A stretch of 64,000 bases of DNA from Alcanivorax sediminis (GCF_009601165.1 NZ_WIRE01000001.1:2294001-2358000); one strand, 5' to 3'; numbered from the stretch's first letter, positions 43,844 to 53,616 are shown. Numbers and translations: made by a program. Notes: generated by a model not told the origin, from the sequence alone.

Positions 43844-45232
43844 TCAGGCTGCTTTCTGTGGCTCTTTGGCCGGTGCAGGTTGCGAAGCCGGCATGGGCTG
43901 TTTCATCCGCCATTTTAGCCGCAGCCCCAACAGAATGGCGGCAACGGTAAGGCCTGCCACCAGCCCAATCCAGAAGCCTGCTGGCCCCATGGGGTCGCCA
44001 AACAAGGTGGTGAGACCGAGGGCATACCCCATTGGCAGGCCAACGCCCCAGTAAGCGAACAGGGTCATGATCATGGGCCAACCGGTATCTTCGAAGCCAC
44101 GCAGGCAGCCATTCGAACAGACCTGCAGGGCATCAGAGATCTGGTAAAGCGCCGCAAACAGGAGCAGGTAGGTGGCCAACTCGATGACTTCCTGGTTTTC
44201 GGTGTAGATATGCGGAATCCAGTGTCGCGCCAGGACCAGTGACAGGGAGGCTACGGAGCCAATGGCTATGGTGATCATATGGGCCACCTGTACTGCGTGA
44301 CGAAGGCTGGTCTGGTCATTCCTGCCTCGAGCATGGCCCACCCGAACCGTGGCGGCGATAGCAAAGCTCAGCGGAATCATGAAAATCAGCGACGTGAAGT
44401 TCAGGGCGATCTGGTGGCTGGCCACAGTGTGAGCCCCCAGGCTGCCGATCAACAGCGCGATAACCGCGAAGATGCTGACTTCAAAAAAGATACTCAACCC
44501 GACCGGCAAACCTAGCCGCAGCATGTAGCCAAGGCTGGGGACCTCGAAGTAACGCTGCCGCAGGTTGAGGGGCGCGTGTTGGTACACCGGGTGGCGATGA
44601 GTGTAGATCAACATCATCAAGGCCATTGACCACATCACCAGCGTCGTGGCCCAGCCGCAGCCCACGCCCCCCATGGCCGGGAAGCCCAGCTTGCCGTAAA
44701 TCAGGACATAGTTGCTGGGGATATTGATTAACAGGCCAATGACACTGATCAGCAGTACCGGCCGGGTGTGGTTCATGGCTTCGGTATAGCTACGCATAGC
44801 CAACATCAGTGCCGCACCGGGCATCCCCCAGCTGAGGGCATCCAGGTAGCCGGTGACCATGGGCCTTATTGCCGGGTCGACATCCATCCACACCAGAACA
44901 GGGCCGATACTGCGTAGAATCAGGGCGCTCAGTACCCCGAGCCCCATGGCAAGCCAGATGCCTTGCTGGGCCAGAGGGTTGATACGATGATAAGCTTCGC
45001 CGCCAAGATGGCGAGACAGGATCGGGGTGGCACTCATCAGTACCCCGGTCATGAACAGGTACAGGGGCACCCAGATGCTGGCCCCCACGGCAACGGCGGC
45101 CAGATCATTGGCACTGACACGTCCGGCCATCAAGGTGTCCACAAAACCATTGGCCGTCTGGGCCAGCTGGCCGCCGAGGATCGGCAGGGCGAGCGTAAGC
45201 TGGGCAGTAAACTCCTGACGGCGGGAAGACAT
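43844..45232 (-). CDS. norM: MATE-family multidrug efflux pump, NorM-like
   Basis: A 462-residue inner-membrane antiporter with twelve helices in two similar halves, expected to export cationic drugs with Na+ or H+. ATG 45232 (MSSRRQEF) gives the normal start; earlier in-frame codons run into the divergent gene. The NorM-type opening LTLALPILGGQLAQTANGFVDTLMAGR and the second-half repeat GLPVGLSIFFEVSIFA are diagnostic. It is divergent from epmC; the start codons are only 16-73 bases apart depending on the epmC start. Confidence 0.9.
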   Translation of the reverse strand: MSSRRQEFTAQLTLALPILGGQLAQTANGFVDTLMAGRVSANDLAAVAVGASIWVPLYLFMTGVLMSATPILSRHLGGEAYHRINPLAQQGIWLAMGLGVLSALILRSIGPVLVWMDVDPAIRPMVTGYLDALSWGMPGAALMLAMRSYTEAMNHTRPVLLISVIGLLINIPSNYVLIYGKLGFPAMGGVGCGWATTLVMWSMALMMLIYTHRHPVYQHAPLNLRQRYFEVPSLGYMLRLGLPVGLSIFFEVSIFAVIALLIGSLGAHTVASHQIALNFTSLIFMIPLSFAIAATVRVGHARGRNDQTSLRHAVQVAHMITIAIGSVASLSLVLARHWIPHIYTENQEVIELATYLLLFAALYQISDALQVCSNGCLRGFEDTGWPMIMTLFAYWGVGLPMGYALGLTTLFGDPMGPAGFWIGLVAGLTVAAILLGLRLKWRMKQPMPASQPAPAKEPQKAA

Positions 45233-45305
45233 AGGCGCGACGAATCTTATGGGTGAGAACCAGGACCTGAGAAAGCTCGCTACCATAACCCAAAGCGGGG
45301 GGCAG

Positions 45306-45836
45306 GTGCACTGTAGTGCCGACCTTGAGGCGCTTTTTCGGGCCACTTTTTTTCAGGATTTTGCCACCGTGCTGGAGGGTGGAGCTCCGGAGCCTGTCTA
45401 TTTACCCGGCAGTCCCCACCGAATCTGTTATACCCATGACTACTTTCGCAGTGCCCTGCACGAGATTGCTCACTGGTGCGTGGCGGGGGCGGCCCGTCGT
45501 GCGCAGGTGGATTATGGCTACTGGTATGCGCCGGACGGCCGTAATGCCGAACAGCAGTCACAGTTTGCTAGCGTGGAAGTGCTCCCCCAGGCCTATGAAG
45601 CCCTGTTTTGCGCCTCATGTGGGCATGACTTCCGGGTGTCGCTGGACAACCTGAATGGTGATGGCGGTGATGAGCGGCCCTTCGCTGTGATGGTCCGGGC
45701 ACGGGCGGAGGCCCTGCTGCAGCAGGGTCTTCCCGATCGTGTCGCCCTCTGGTGCGACGCCCTGGCGGGCCGCTATCAGCGCCAGTCGATTCCCTTGTCT
45801 CAAGCCCTGCAACAAACCTTCCAATTGCCGCTATAG
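45306..45836 (+). CDS. epmC: elongation factor P hydroxylase EpmC
   Basis: Adds the final hydroxyl to beta-lysylated EF-P. The match to E. coli YfcM/EpmC is clear: GAPEPVYLPG, the metal-site HEIAHWCVAGAARR, DYGYWYAPDGR, QSQFASVEVLPQA and SLDNLNGD. I chose GTG 45306 behind a G-rich ribosome site because it aligns with the E. coli N-terminus and leaves promoter space to norM; ATG 45249 would add 19 residues (LRKLATITQSGG) without a ribosome site. epmA and epmB are not in the window. Confidence 0.9.
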   Translation: MHCSADLEALFRATFFQDFATVLEGGAPEPVYLPGSPHRICYTHDYFRSALHEIAHWCVAGAARRAQVDYGYWYAPDGRNAEQQSQFASVEVLPQAYEALFCASCGHDFRVSLDNLNGDGGDERPFAVMVRARAEALLQQGLPDRVALWCDALAGRYQRQSIPLSQALQQTFQLPL

Positions 45837-46003
45837 GAGCGGTCGTCTGTTATGCCCTTTGGGTGCGACCGTGATGTGCGCGCGATTTCGCGGTGGAGCC
45901 ACCGCTTCCACAGTGCGGCTCTCCCGGTTTTGCATGCCGCGTGTTGCGTGATGGAGCCGCAGAGCGACCACAAAAAAGGCCGCACCCTTCACAGGCGCGG
46001 CCT
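45837..46003. repeat. cluster of REP-like intergenic repeats
   Basis: Three short palindromic units in series: GGAGCGGTCG / CGACCGTGAT (45837-45874), CGCGGTGGAGCCACCGCT (45889-45906), of which a near copy lies at 63850-63867, and GTGTTGCGTGA...GCCGCAGAGCG (45940-45967), of which a near copy lies at 2510-2541. The last runs into the betT terminator. Confidence 0.6.
45972..46003 (-). terminator. rho-independent terminator of betT
   Basis: On the minus strand AGGCCGC / GCGGCCT forms a stem followed by TTTTTTG, 68 bases beyond the betT stop codon. Confidence 0.75.
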
Positions 46004-46070
46004 CCATGTCTTCAGCCAGCAACAACCCATGATCGCGTTGTTGCGTGAAGCGTGGTGCATGTAGCGTCTC

Positions 46071-48110
46071 TCAACGCATCATATGCAGGAAGTGCATGTG
46101 CTTCTCGTACTGATCAAGCACATCCACAATCACCTGGTCCTTGGTGTAACCCATCAGATCGTAGTCCTGACCGCCTTCCTGCAGGAAAACCTCCGCACGA
46201 TAGTAGGTGTCCTTGTCGGCATGCTTCTTCGCATGATCCAGTTGGCGGATGGTCAGGGAGGGACGGGTATAGCCGCGAACCCGGACACCATAGACAAAGT
46301 CGGTTTCCTTGCCATGGCTCACTTCCAGGTAGGCCCGGTCATCCTCATGGCGAATTTCGACCTTGAGCCCGTAGCTCTCCAGTTCCTTGGCTACGGTTTC
46401 CAGCGCTGGTTTCACGGTGACCTCAAGGAACTCCAGCACCCGAACCCGCAGGGGGAAGTTCACCATGTTTTTCAGCCGTGATTTCCAGCCTCCGCTTCCC
46501 TGGGGGCGCTGATGGCCCACATGCACCTCCGGAGGCGGTGACAAAGCGGCAGCAAGGCTGCGTTGGCGAATATTCTCGATCTTCAAGGAACGCAGCAGAC
46601 CATAGGCGGCGACGAGGAGTACCACGGAGAAGGGGAGAGCCGCTGCGATGGTGGCCGATTGCAGGGCACCAAGCCCACCTGCCAGCATCAATGCAATAGC
46701 GACCACCCCTTCAGAGCTGGCCCAGAACACGCGCTGCCAGACGGGGGTGTCATCTCTACCACCTGACGCGAGCATATCCACCACCATGGAGCCCGAATCC
46801 GATGACGTTACGAAAAACACCACCACCATCAAGGTAGCGACACCGGAGATAAAGCCTGAGAAGGGAAACTGTTCCAGAAAGTGGAACAACGCCACTGACA
46901 TGTCTTCATTCACCAGGCGCCCCAGATCAGCGAAGGAATCAGACATGATCATCCTGATGCCTGAATCGCCGAATACCGTCATCCAGAACAGGGTAAAACC
47001 CGCAGGCACAAACATGACGCCCATGGCGAATTCACGAATGGTGCGGCCACGGGAGATCCGCGCGATAAACAACCCCACAAAAGGCGACCAGGCAATCCAC
47101 CAGCCCCAGTAGAATATGGTCCAGCCCCCCACCCAGGCTTGCGGTCCGCCGTCCACTTTGGGTTGGTAGGCATACAGGTTGAACGTCATGCTCACTAGCT
47201 CAGAAAGATAGGAACCCACATTCTGCATGTAGGTCTTGAGCAGGAAGATGGTGGGGCCGAGCAGCAGGACAAAGGCCAGCAGCAGGAACGCCAACGCCAG
47301 ATTCAGTTCCGAAAGGCGGCGAATCCCGGCGTCCAGACCGGTGACCACAGAGATCGTCGCCAGCCCGGTGATCACCACGATCAGTGTTACCTGCACCGTA
47401 TCGCTGACGGGTAAATCGAACAGGTAGTGCAGGCCGGCATTCACCTGTTGCACCCCAAAGCCCAGTGATGTGGCGACGCCCAGAACGGTGCCGACCACGG
47501 CAAAGATATCCACCGCATGGCCAATAGGGCCGTAGATTTTTTTACCAATGATGGGATAAAGGGCGGAACGGAGCGTCAGCGGCAGGCCACGGCGGAAGCT
47601 GAAGTAGGCCAGAATCAGGCCCACTATGGCGTAGATCGACCAGGCATGTAGTCCCCAATGGAAAAAGGTCACCCGCATGGCTTCCTTGGCCGCCGCCACG
47701 GTACCCGGATCAGCCATGGGAGGGCTGGTGAAGTGCATCACCGGCTCCGCCACACCAAAGAACATGAGACCGATACCCATGCCCGCCGAGAACAGCATGG
47801 CGAACCAGGAGCCGTAGCTGTAATCCGGTTCGGAGTGATCTGGCCCCAGCTTGATCTCGCCGTACCGGCTGATACCGAGGAAGGCAACCAGGGAAATGAT
47901 GATGGCCACGGTCAGCACATAGAACCAGCTAGCATCTTCAATGACTGCCAGCTTGAGACCGTTGAAAAAGGACCCGGCTGTTTCAGGCGCAGCCACAGAA
48001 AACAGGACGAGACCTACAATGATGGCGAGTGAACCGTAGAAAACAGGGGGATTGATGGTGTCGTGTATGCCCGGCTTGGACGATATTTCCTGCTCGGCAG
48101 ACTCTGACAT
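46071..48110 (-). CDS. betT: BCCT-family choline/betaine transporter, BetT-like
   Basis: High-affinity uptake of choline or a related betaine driven by ion gradients, for osmoprotection. ATG 48110 with GGAG six bases upstream gives 679 residues (E. coli BetT 677). Twelve helices with the BCCT signatures GMGIGLMFFGVAEP and WTIFYWGWWIAWSPFVG are visible. The C-terminal ~170 residues form a long cytoplasmic tail typical of osmotically gated BetT. No betA/betB genes are adjacent, so import alone is encoded here. Confidence 0.9.
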   Translation of the reverse strand: MSESAEQEISSKPGIHDTINPPVFYGSLAIIVGLVLFSVAAPETAGSFFNGLKLAVIEDASWFYVLTVAIIISLVAFLGISRYGEIKLGPDHSEPDYSYGSWFAMLFSAGMGIGLMFFGVAEPVMHFTSPPMADPGTVAAAKEAMRVTFFHWGLHAWSIYAIVGLILAYFSFRRGLPLTLRSALYPIIGKKIYGPIGHAVDIFAVVGTVLGVATSLGFGVQQVNAGLHYLFDLPVSDTVQVTLIVVITGLATISVVTGLDAGIRRLSELNLALAFLLLAFVLLLGPTIFLLKTYMQNVGSYLSELVSMTFNLYAYQPKVDGGPQAWVGGWTIFYWGWWIAWSPFVGLFIARISRGRTIREFAMGVMFVPAGFTLFWMTVFGDSGIRMIMSDSFADLGRLVNEDMSVALFHFLEQFPFSGFISGVATLMVVVFFVTSSDSGSMVVDMLASGGRDDTPVWQRVFWASSEGVVAIALMLAGGLGALQSATIAAALPFSVVLLVAAYGLLRSLKIENIRQRSLAAALSPPPEVHVGHQRPQGSGGWKSRLKNMVNFPLRVRVLEFLEVTVKPALETVAKELESYGLKVEIRHEDDRAYLEVSHGKETDFVYGVRVRGYTRPSLTIRQLDHAKKHADKDTYYRAEVFLQEGGQDYDLMGYTKDQVIVDVLDQYEKHMHFLHMMR

Positions 48111-48523
48111 TGGAAGCTCCTTTCCGGATTTGGGGGATGCCATTACCGGGAACCATAGCTTCTGCGCTGCGCACTGACGGACAAGGCCTGGCCTTGAAAA
48201 CAAGGGCGTGATGACCGTCAGATCTCAACTGCTGTCTCACACCGCGAATACTACAAAAACTGTAATCAGTGGTTCCCTTGTTGGCTCACCTTAACATATG
48301 GGGCCTTTTTATCACCCCCGGCGGGGTTGATGTTGCGTAAGCGAAGGTCGACCGGATCAGGGGAAAGGAGCGTTCTGTGCTGTAGGAGCACCACTTGAGG
48401 TGCGAATCGAGCGAGACAGAGTGACGAGGTTCGAGTTACGAGTTACGAAAGGCAAAAGCGTATGCACTGCGGATTAGCGTGTTTTGATTTTCGCAACTCG
48501 CTTCTCGCAACTCGAAACTGTCT
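48111..48523. other. intergenic region with repeats between DUF58 gene and betT
   Basis: This gap should hold the betT promoter and the end of the long MoxR operon. It includes a REP-like arm (TGTAGGAGCACC at 48381), then an inverted pair in which TTCGAGTTACGAGTTACGAAA (48430-48450) faces TTTCGCAACTCGCTTCTCGC (from 48489), the second arm being the dispersed repeat also found at 2592. No gene is seen. Confidence 0.5.
48468..48520. repeat. dispersed intergenic repeat, copy B
   Basis: Second copy of the repeat at 2592-2643 (shared core GATTTTCGyAACTCGCTT and CTCGAAACT-like end). Here it also pairs with an inverted arm at 48430-48450, so it can form a long hairpin just after the DUF58 stop. Confidence 0.65.
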
Positions 48524-49831
48524 TTACAGCCGCCCACTGCGTTTGAGCATCAGGTACAAGTGATTCAGTTGCGCCGGCATGTTTTGCGGCGTGGTGGCGG
48601 TGACCAGGGCGCCGGCATGGCGCAGGCGGGTATGCAGTTGTTGCCGGTCCTGTTGTTCCTGAGCATCGGCACAGACTTGCAGGGCGCCATCAAAATCGTC
48701 CACCGGCGTGCGCGCAAGCTGCACCTGCTCGGGAAGCAGCATATCCGCCACCAGCACAAGATGATGTTTGCGTAACAGGCTGACGGCACTCATCAGGTCG
48801 TCACGGTCTTCCTGCTGCAGGCGCGTAATCAGTACCACCAGGGCGCGGCGGCGGCTGTGCTTGAGCAGTTGCCGGGCCGCAAGGCTGAAATCACTGGCAT
48901 GCTCACTGGGGTGCAGATCGTAGAGCCCATTCAGCAAGTGGTTAATGCCCTGTTGGCCCTGAACCGGGGGCAGCCAGCGCGGCTGGTCACCGGAAAACAG
49001 CATGGCGCCTGCCTTGTCCTTTTGCTTGAGGGCACTCCATGACAACAGCAACGCGGCATTCAGGGCGTGATCAAACCCTGTCAGCTCACCCACCGGCATG
49101 GCCAGGCGTCGGCCGCCGTCCAGCATCAGGAGGATCTGTTGATTCTGTTCATCCTGGTATTCGCGGCTGATCAGGGTCCGTCGCCGCGCTGTGGCTTTCC
49201 AGTCAATCTGGCGAAGGCTGTCGCCAGCGTGGTACTCGCGCAGCTGATGGAACTCCATCCCTTCACCCCGGCGGGGTTGCAAGCGGCTGCCGCTGAACAG
49301 ATAGGAATGGCTGGCATCCAGGCTGGATGCATGCAACCGCGAAAAATCCGGATAGACCGGTACGGTGCACTGGGCCGGGATCGTTTTGCGCGCATGCCAC
49401 AGACCGAGCCGGCTGGGTACCCAGAACTCCAGATCCCCAAAACGGGTAGGGCCGCGTCGGCTGGGTCGATAGGGGTAGACAAGCTCGGTGAGTTCCTCCC
49501 GGGCTGGATCAATACGGCATGGCAAGCCGGTATGGGCATCATCACCGGGGTGGCGATCCGCCAGCAAAGTGCCTTTGGCCAGGCTCTCCGAGCTGACCCG
49601 GATACGTACCGGATGAGGTTGTTGCACGGAGAGCGCGCTGGGCAGAATCCGCTGAGCTACCGGCGCGGGTTGTCGTCGCAACTGCCAGCCATCCAGCAAA
49701 CTGATGACCAGCACCACGCCGCCGATGGCCCACCACAGGGTCACCAGACCCGTGGAATCCAGCCAGATCAAGGGGAGTGCCAGTGTCGCCCATATCGCGA
49801 CAATCTGGAGTAGTCGGCGGGCCGGTTTCAT
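48524..49831 (-). CDS. DUF58 protein of the MoxR cluster
   Basis: A 435-residue protein with two N-terminal membrane helices (about 8-45) and a C-terminal DUF58/vWA-like domain. The DUF58 hallmark GMEFHQLREYHAGDSLRQIDWKATARR is at about 196-222, followed by QQILLMLDGGRR, a MIDAS-like start with a single aspartate. It is the last gene of the nine-gene run; its start overlaps the MoxR stop by four bases. MoxR-DUF58 pairs act like chaperone and metal-inserting ATPase partners in other systems; the client here is unknown. Confidence 0.87.
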   Translation of the reverse strand: MKPARRLLQIVAIWATLALPLIWLDSTGLVTLWWAIGGVVLVISLLDGWQLRRQPAPVAQRILPSALSVQQPHPVRIRVSSESLAKGTLLADRHPGDDAHTGLPCRIDPAREELTELVYPYRPSRRGPTRFGDLEFWVPSRLGLWHARKTIPAQCTVPVYPDFSRLHASSLDASHSYLFSGSRLQPRRGEGMEFHQLREYHAGDSLRQIDWKATARRRTLISREYQDEQNQQILLMLDGGRRLAMPVGELTGFDHALNAALLLSWSALKQKDKAGAMLFSGDQPRWLPPVQGQQGINHLLNGLYDLHPSEHASDFSLAARQLLKHSRRRALVVLITRLQQEDRDDLMSAVSLLRKHHLVLVADMLLPEQVQLARTPVDDFDGALQVCADAQEQQDRQQLHTRLRHAGALVTATTPQNMPAQLNHLYLMLKRSGRL

Positions 49832-50799
49832 TGGCGCGGCGCTTCCACCTGTTCCAGAAGGCGACCGAGCACCGTTTCCGGTGTTTGCCCTTCAATTTCG
49901 GCATCGGCGCTGAGCTGAATCCGGTGTCGCAGAACCGGGCGGGCCACCTGCTGGATATCATCAGGCGTGACAAAATCCCGGCCTTCGACCAGCGCCTGAA
50001 CCCGGCCTGCCCGCGCCAGTGCGATACTGGCCCGGGGGCTCGCGCCATGGCTGAGTCCACTGAAATCACGGGTGGTACGTACAATGCGCAGGGCGTAGTC
50101 GAGCACTTCAGGGTCGATCAGGATGCTATCGCATAGCTTGCGAATGGCCATCAGGCCGGCACCGTCGGTGGCAGGAGTCAGGCTATCCACGTCCAGACTG
50201 GCGTGGATCGTACCGTCAAGCACCATGTTGACCAGCCGGGTCTCATCGCCATGATCCGGGTAGTCGATCATGACCTTGAACAGGAAGCGGTCCAGCTCCG
50301 CTTCCGGCAGTGGGTAGGTGCCTTCCTGGTCCAGAGGGTTCTGGGTGGCCAGCACCATGTAGGGTTCTTTCAGGGGGAAGGCCTTGCCTTCGATGGTGAT
50401 CTGACGCTCCTGCATGACTTCCAGCAAGGCTGCCTGGGTCTTGGCCGGGGCCCGGTTGATCTCGTCTGCCAGCAGCAGCTGGGTAAAGGCCGGCCCGCGG
50501 CGAATCCGGAATTGCTCGGTCTTCTGGTCGTACATGGCATGGCCGGTGACGTCCGTGGGCATCAGATCCGGAGTGAACTGGATCCGGTTGAAATCCAGCT
50601 CCAGTACCTTCCCCAGGCTGCGTACCAACAGGGTCTTGCCCAGACCAGGTACCCCTTCGATGAGCACATGGCCACCGGCAATCAGCGCGATCAGCACTTC
50701 ACGGACGACCTGCTGCTGACCAATCAGCACCTGGTTCAGGCGTTGTTCGATGTCGCTGGCCAGGGTAGCGGCTTCCTGCAGGGTGTTGGGTTGGCTCAT
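49828..50799 (-). CDS. MoxR-family AAA+ ATPase
   Basis: A 323-residue AAA+ ATPase. Walker A is GVPGLGKT (49-56), Walker B is LLADEINRAPAKTQAALLEVMQE, and sensor 1 is in MVLATQNPLDQEGTYPLPEAELDRF. The C-terminal lid has the MoxR signature GASPRASIAL. It overlaps its neighbours by four bases on both sides (DUF4350 before, DUF58 after), so the three are made in fixed ratio. MoxR ATPases mature protein complexes together with vWA or DUF58 partners. Confidence 0.92.
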   Translation of the reverse strand: MSQPNTLQEAATLASDIEQRLNQVLIGQQQVVREVLIALIAGGHVLIEGVPGLGKTLLVRSLGKVLELDFNRIQFTPDLMPTDVTGHAMYDQKTEQFRIRRGPAFTQLLLADEINRAPAKTQAALLEVMQERQITIEGKAFPLKEPYMVLATQNPLDQEGTYPLPEAELDRFLFKVMIDYPDHGDETRLVNMVLDGTIHASLDVDSLTPATDGAGLMAIRKLCDSILIDPEVLDYALRIVRTTRDFSGLSHGASPRASIALARAGRVQALVEGRDFVTPDDIQQVARPVLRHRIQLSADAEIEGQTPETVLGRLLEQVEAPRQ

Positions 50800-52115
50800 G
50801 TGTTGCTCCTTAACGCTTGCAGCAGCCGGACCTGATGGATCAACTGGTCACGGGTCTGCGGGGTGTCATTGAGGGCACTGTGCAATTCACCGGCGGGGCA
50901 GTTCAGATCCCGGGCAGCCAGTGTCAGCGCCTTTTCATCGTTGTTGTGATATCCGCGCAGGCGGGCAGAGGCCTGCTGTCGGAGTGCGGTGAGCAGGTTG
51001 TCCTGTTGCTCGGTACGCCATTGAAAGTAGCCACTGGCATGCAGGTGTTGCAGATAGTCATGGTGGGAATCGTCTGCCACGGGCTGCAGTGGCCCCTGCC
51101 GCGGAATGCGTAACCACAGCCACAGGGCGAGCAGCACCAGTAACGCCAGTATCAGCTCCGGAGCGCGCTGCCACAGCCACTGCAACAGTGGTGGCATGGC
51201 CACGGAGCGCACAAACCAGACGCCGTCATCGCCGGCCAGCCAGGCCAGCAGCCAGGCATGATCAAAATAGAGCAGGTGTTCGTTGTCCCACAGGCTCAGA
51301 TCGGTGAGTACCGTGATCTGGCCCTCGCCAAGGGAGAGCTGGATAAGCTGACTGCCGTGTTCATTGTCGGCGTAGGCGATGACCTCGGTGTGCCACTCGC
51401 GATGGGGCTCAATATCGTCCTCTTCATCCCAGCTGTCGTGCCACAGCACATGGTCGCTGTAGAGCTGGATATGCCGCGGCAGCATGTCATCATCCGAGTG
51501 CAGTTCCAGGGTCTCCGGTTGTTCCGGTGCATCACAGAACAGGGATTCACAGGTGGCGCGCAGGTCCTCGTTGTCGCTTTCCATACAGTACTGCAGTGGA
51601 TCGCCGGCAAAAACAGGCATCATTGCCAACAACGCGATCAGCGGATCTTCCTCCAGTACCTGAAATTCGTCGTCGTCCTCGATTTCCCAGACCGTAATGC
51701 CCAGCGGGTAGAGTAGGGGATCATTGTCACGCCACTGCTCGTCGGTGGCCGTGCCTTCGTCACGGGATTCCGGCAAGGGGCGGGCGGCCACAATCAGATC
51801 ACCACCGTCCATGACCCAGTTGATCAGTGTGTCTACCTGATCGCGCGTCATCAGTCCGCGTTGCTTGTCGAACACCAGGGTGGTGTCCACGTCTGGCAGG
51901 GGGAACAGGGCCGCGGCACTGAGGATGCGTCGGGTGGGCTGCTCGCGCTGGTTCAGCCAGGCCTGGGCGGCATGGAAGGGATCGCGCTGGACCGCACTGT
52001 CCGGCGCGACCCGGTGGATCGTGGTGACGGGCTCGGTCAGGGCATACCAGGTTACGAAGAGGCCCAGTACCGTCAGCGCCAGTAGCGCGGGGAACCACTT
52101 ACGCAGGGTCGCCAT
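50796..52115 (-). CDS. DUF4350 membrane protein of the MoxR cluster
   Basis: A 439-residue protein. An N-terminal helix (about 8-25) anchors a domain of about 250 residues (the DUF4350-type GATase-like fold: LFPLPDVDTTLVFDKQRG, INWVMDGGDLIVAARPL), with an acidic insertion (EEDDIEPHRE), then a second helix near 330-350 (LILALLVLLALWLWLRIPRQGP) and a cytoplasmic tail. Start and stop overlap neighbours by 17 and four bases. Its role in the cluster is unknown. Confidence 0.8.
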   Translation of the reverse strand: MATLRKWFPALLALTVLGLFVTWYALTEPVTTIHRVAPDSAVQRDPFHAAQAWLNQREQPTRRILSAAALFPLPDVDTTLVFDKQRGLMTRDQVDTLINWVMDGGDLIVAARPLPESRDEGTATDEQWRDNDPLLYPLGITVWEIEDDDEFQVLEEDPLIALLAMMPVFAGDPLQYCMESDNEDLRATCESLFCDAPEQPETLELHSDDDMLPRHIQLYSDHVLWHDSWDEEDDIEPHREWHTEVIAYADNEHGSQLIQLSLGEGQITVLTDLSLWDNEHLLYFDHAWLLAWLAGDDGVWFVRSVAMPPLLQWLWQRAPELILALLVLLALWLWLRIPRQGPLQPVADDSHHDYLQHLHASGYFQWRTEQQDNLLTALRQQASARLRGYHNNDEKALTLAARDLNCPAGELHSALNDTPQTRDQLIHQVRLLQALRSNT

Positions 52116-53616
52116 GTTCCACCTCCACGAAGCGCACGGCCTGCCATTGGCCTAGGAGGCTGCGCACCTCCTCTTCAGTCACTGGGCGATGGGCCCAGGC
52201 GGTGCGCACCCAGGCATCGACCACCGGCTTGAGCACATCAATACCCGTGGCGTTGCCATGCTCTCGTTGCAGGGTGCGCAGGCAATGCTGTTCGGTACTG
52301 CCGGCAGCGAGAGGAACGGGGTATTCGCGCAGAAGGGTAGCCAGGCTGACGCGGAGCAACAGTGACATGGCGGTGCGGATATCCCTGTCCTCCAGGGCTT
52401 TCTCCACCGCGCCAGCGATGTCGTCAGGCAGGCTCTGGTGGCGGATGTCGAGGCCGGCCACATGAGTGGGGATATCGTGCTTGCGCTTGCGGGACGGGGT
52501 CGCGAAGCCCAGTTGCGACGAGACCTTCATCAACAGCCACAACACGATGCCGGCAAACAGCGCCCAGAATACTGCCCAGATCAGATTATCCGGAATAGAG
52601 AATGGCTTGCGGGAACTGGAGCTCTGGTCATCGGCCCGGTCGAAAAACGCCTTCCAGAACTCTTGCCACCAGCTACTGTTTTCAGCGTCTTCATCGCGGT
52701 CCTTCCATTCCCGGCTGGTGCGGGTCTCGAAGGGCATGTAGTCCTCGCCAGCCAACAGCTCGATGACTTCCTGCTGTTCGCTGTGCATGGCATCCACGTC
52801 ATTTGTCGCGGCCTGCGCGGGTTCACTGAAGGGCGTGGCCAGCAGGGCGATCAGCAAGGCTGCTGCTGCGCCGGCAGGAGCGCGACGCCTGCCAATACGG
52901 GTGAGGCCGAGCTGCAGATCCCAGCCTTCCAGCCAGGTGCGTTTGTTCAGGTACAGGGCAAAGCCACAAGCTACATAGAGGGGTTCAGTAATACAGAGCA
53001 CCAGATACAGACAGCAGGTGGCGATGACGGTTTGCAGAAGGCTTTGTTCGAAGAACCAGTCACTGAGCTCCAGGTTGAACTGCCAGGGCACCAGCGTGTA
53101 GATCAGCGCCATGAGGCCATAGCCCATGAACTGCTCGATATGCAGCAAGATGATCGTCAGCATACCCGCGCGGTTGGATGGGGAGCGATGCAGCACCTGG
53201 TGTCGCTGGCTGACTTGTTCGCCCCGGGCGCCTTCCAGTTGCCAGATGGCGGTGTTGAAACTGCGCGCCAGGCTCAGGCGTCGCCAGGTGAGCTGGGCGA
53301 ACAGGCCGGGCAGGGCGTACTGCTTCCAGCGTTTGAACAGCTGTTTGAGGGTAAGCTCCTCGGCAAACAGGGCATGGCTGTACCAGGCTAGCAGTGGCCG
53401 CTCCCAGGCGGGCTTGAGCCACCAGAACAGCACCATGGGCCAGTACACCTCCTGAGTCCATGCAACCGACAACAGCAGGACAAAGGGAAGCAGTGTGAAT
53501 GCCAGCCAGATCTTTACCGTGGGCCAGGCCCAGCGGCGGAACATCTGTGTGCCCATGTCCACGGCTTGCCAGGGGCTGCGCGGAGCCAGTCGGGCGCTAG
53601 CCTTTTCCAGTTCCAT
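52099..53616 (-). CDS. DUF4129 membrane protein of the MoxR cluster
   Basis: A 505-residue integral membrane protein with several helices in the first 300 residues. A transmembrane helix near 345-365 (NLIWAVFWALFAGIVLWLLM) precedes the C-terminal DUF4129-type cytosolic domain (about 385-495: LLRVSLATLLREYPVPLAAGS, TAWAHRPVTEEEVRSLLGQW). Overlaps SpoIIM by 20 and DUF4350 by 17 bases. DUF4129 is a constant partner of MoxR/DUF58/DUF4350 in many bacteria. Confidence 0.8.
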   Translation of the reverse strand: MELEKASARLAPRSPWQAVDMGTQMFRRWAWPTVKIWLAFTLLPFVLLLSVAWTQEVYWPMVLFWWLKPAWERPLLAWYSHALFAEELTLKQLFKRWKQYALPGLFAQLTWRRLSLARSFNTAIWQLEGARGEQVSQRHQVLHRSPSNRAGMLTIILLHIEQFMGYGLMALIYTLVPWQFNLELSDWFFEQSLLQTVIATCCLYLVLCITEPLYVACGFALYLNKRTWLEGWDLQLGLTRIGRRRAPAGAAAALLIALLATPFSEPAQAATNDVDAMHSEQQEVIELLAGEDYMPFETRTSREWKDRDEDAENSSWWQEFWKAFFDRADDQSSSSRKPFSIPDNLIWAVFWALFAGIVLWLLMKVSSQLGFATPSRKRKHDIPTHVAGLDIRHQSLPDDIAGAVEKALEDRDIRTAMSLLLRVSLATLLREYPVPLAAGSTEQHCLRTLQREHGNATGIDVLKPVVDAWVRTAWAHRPVTEEEVRSLLGQWQAVRFVEVEHGDPA

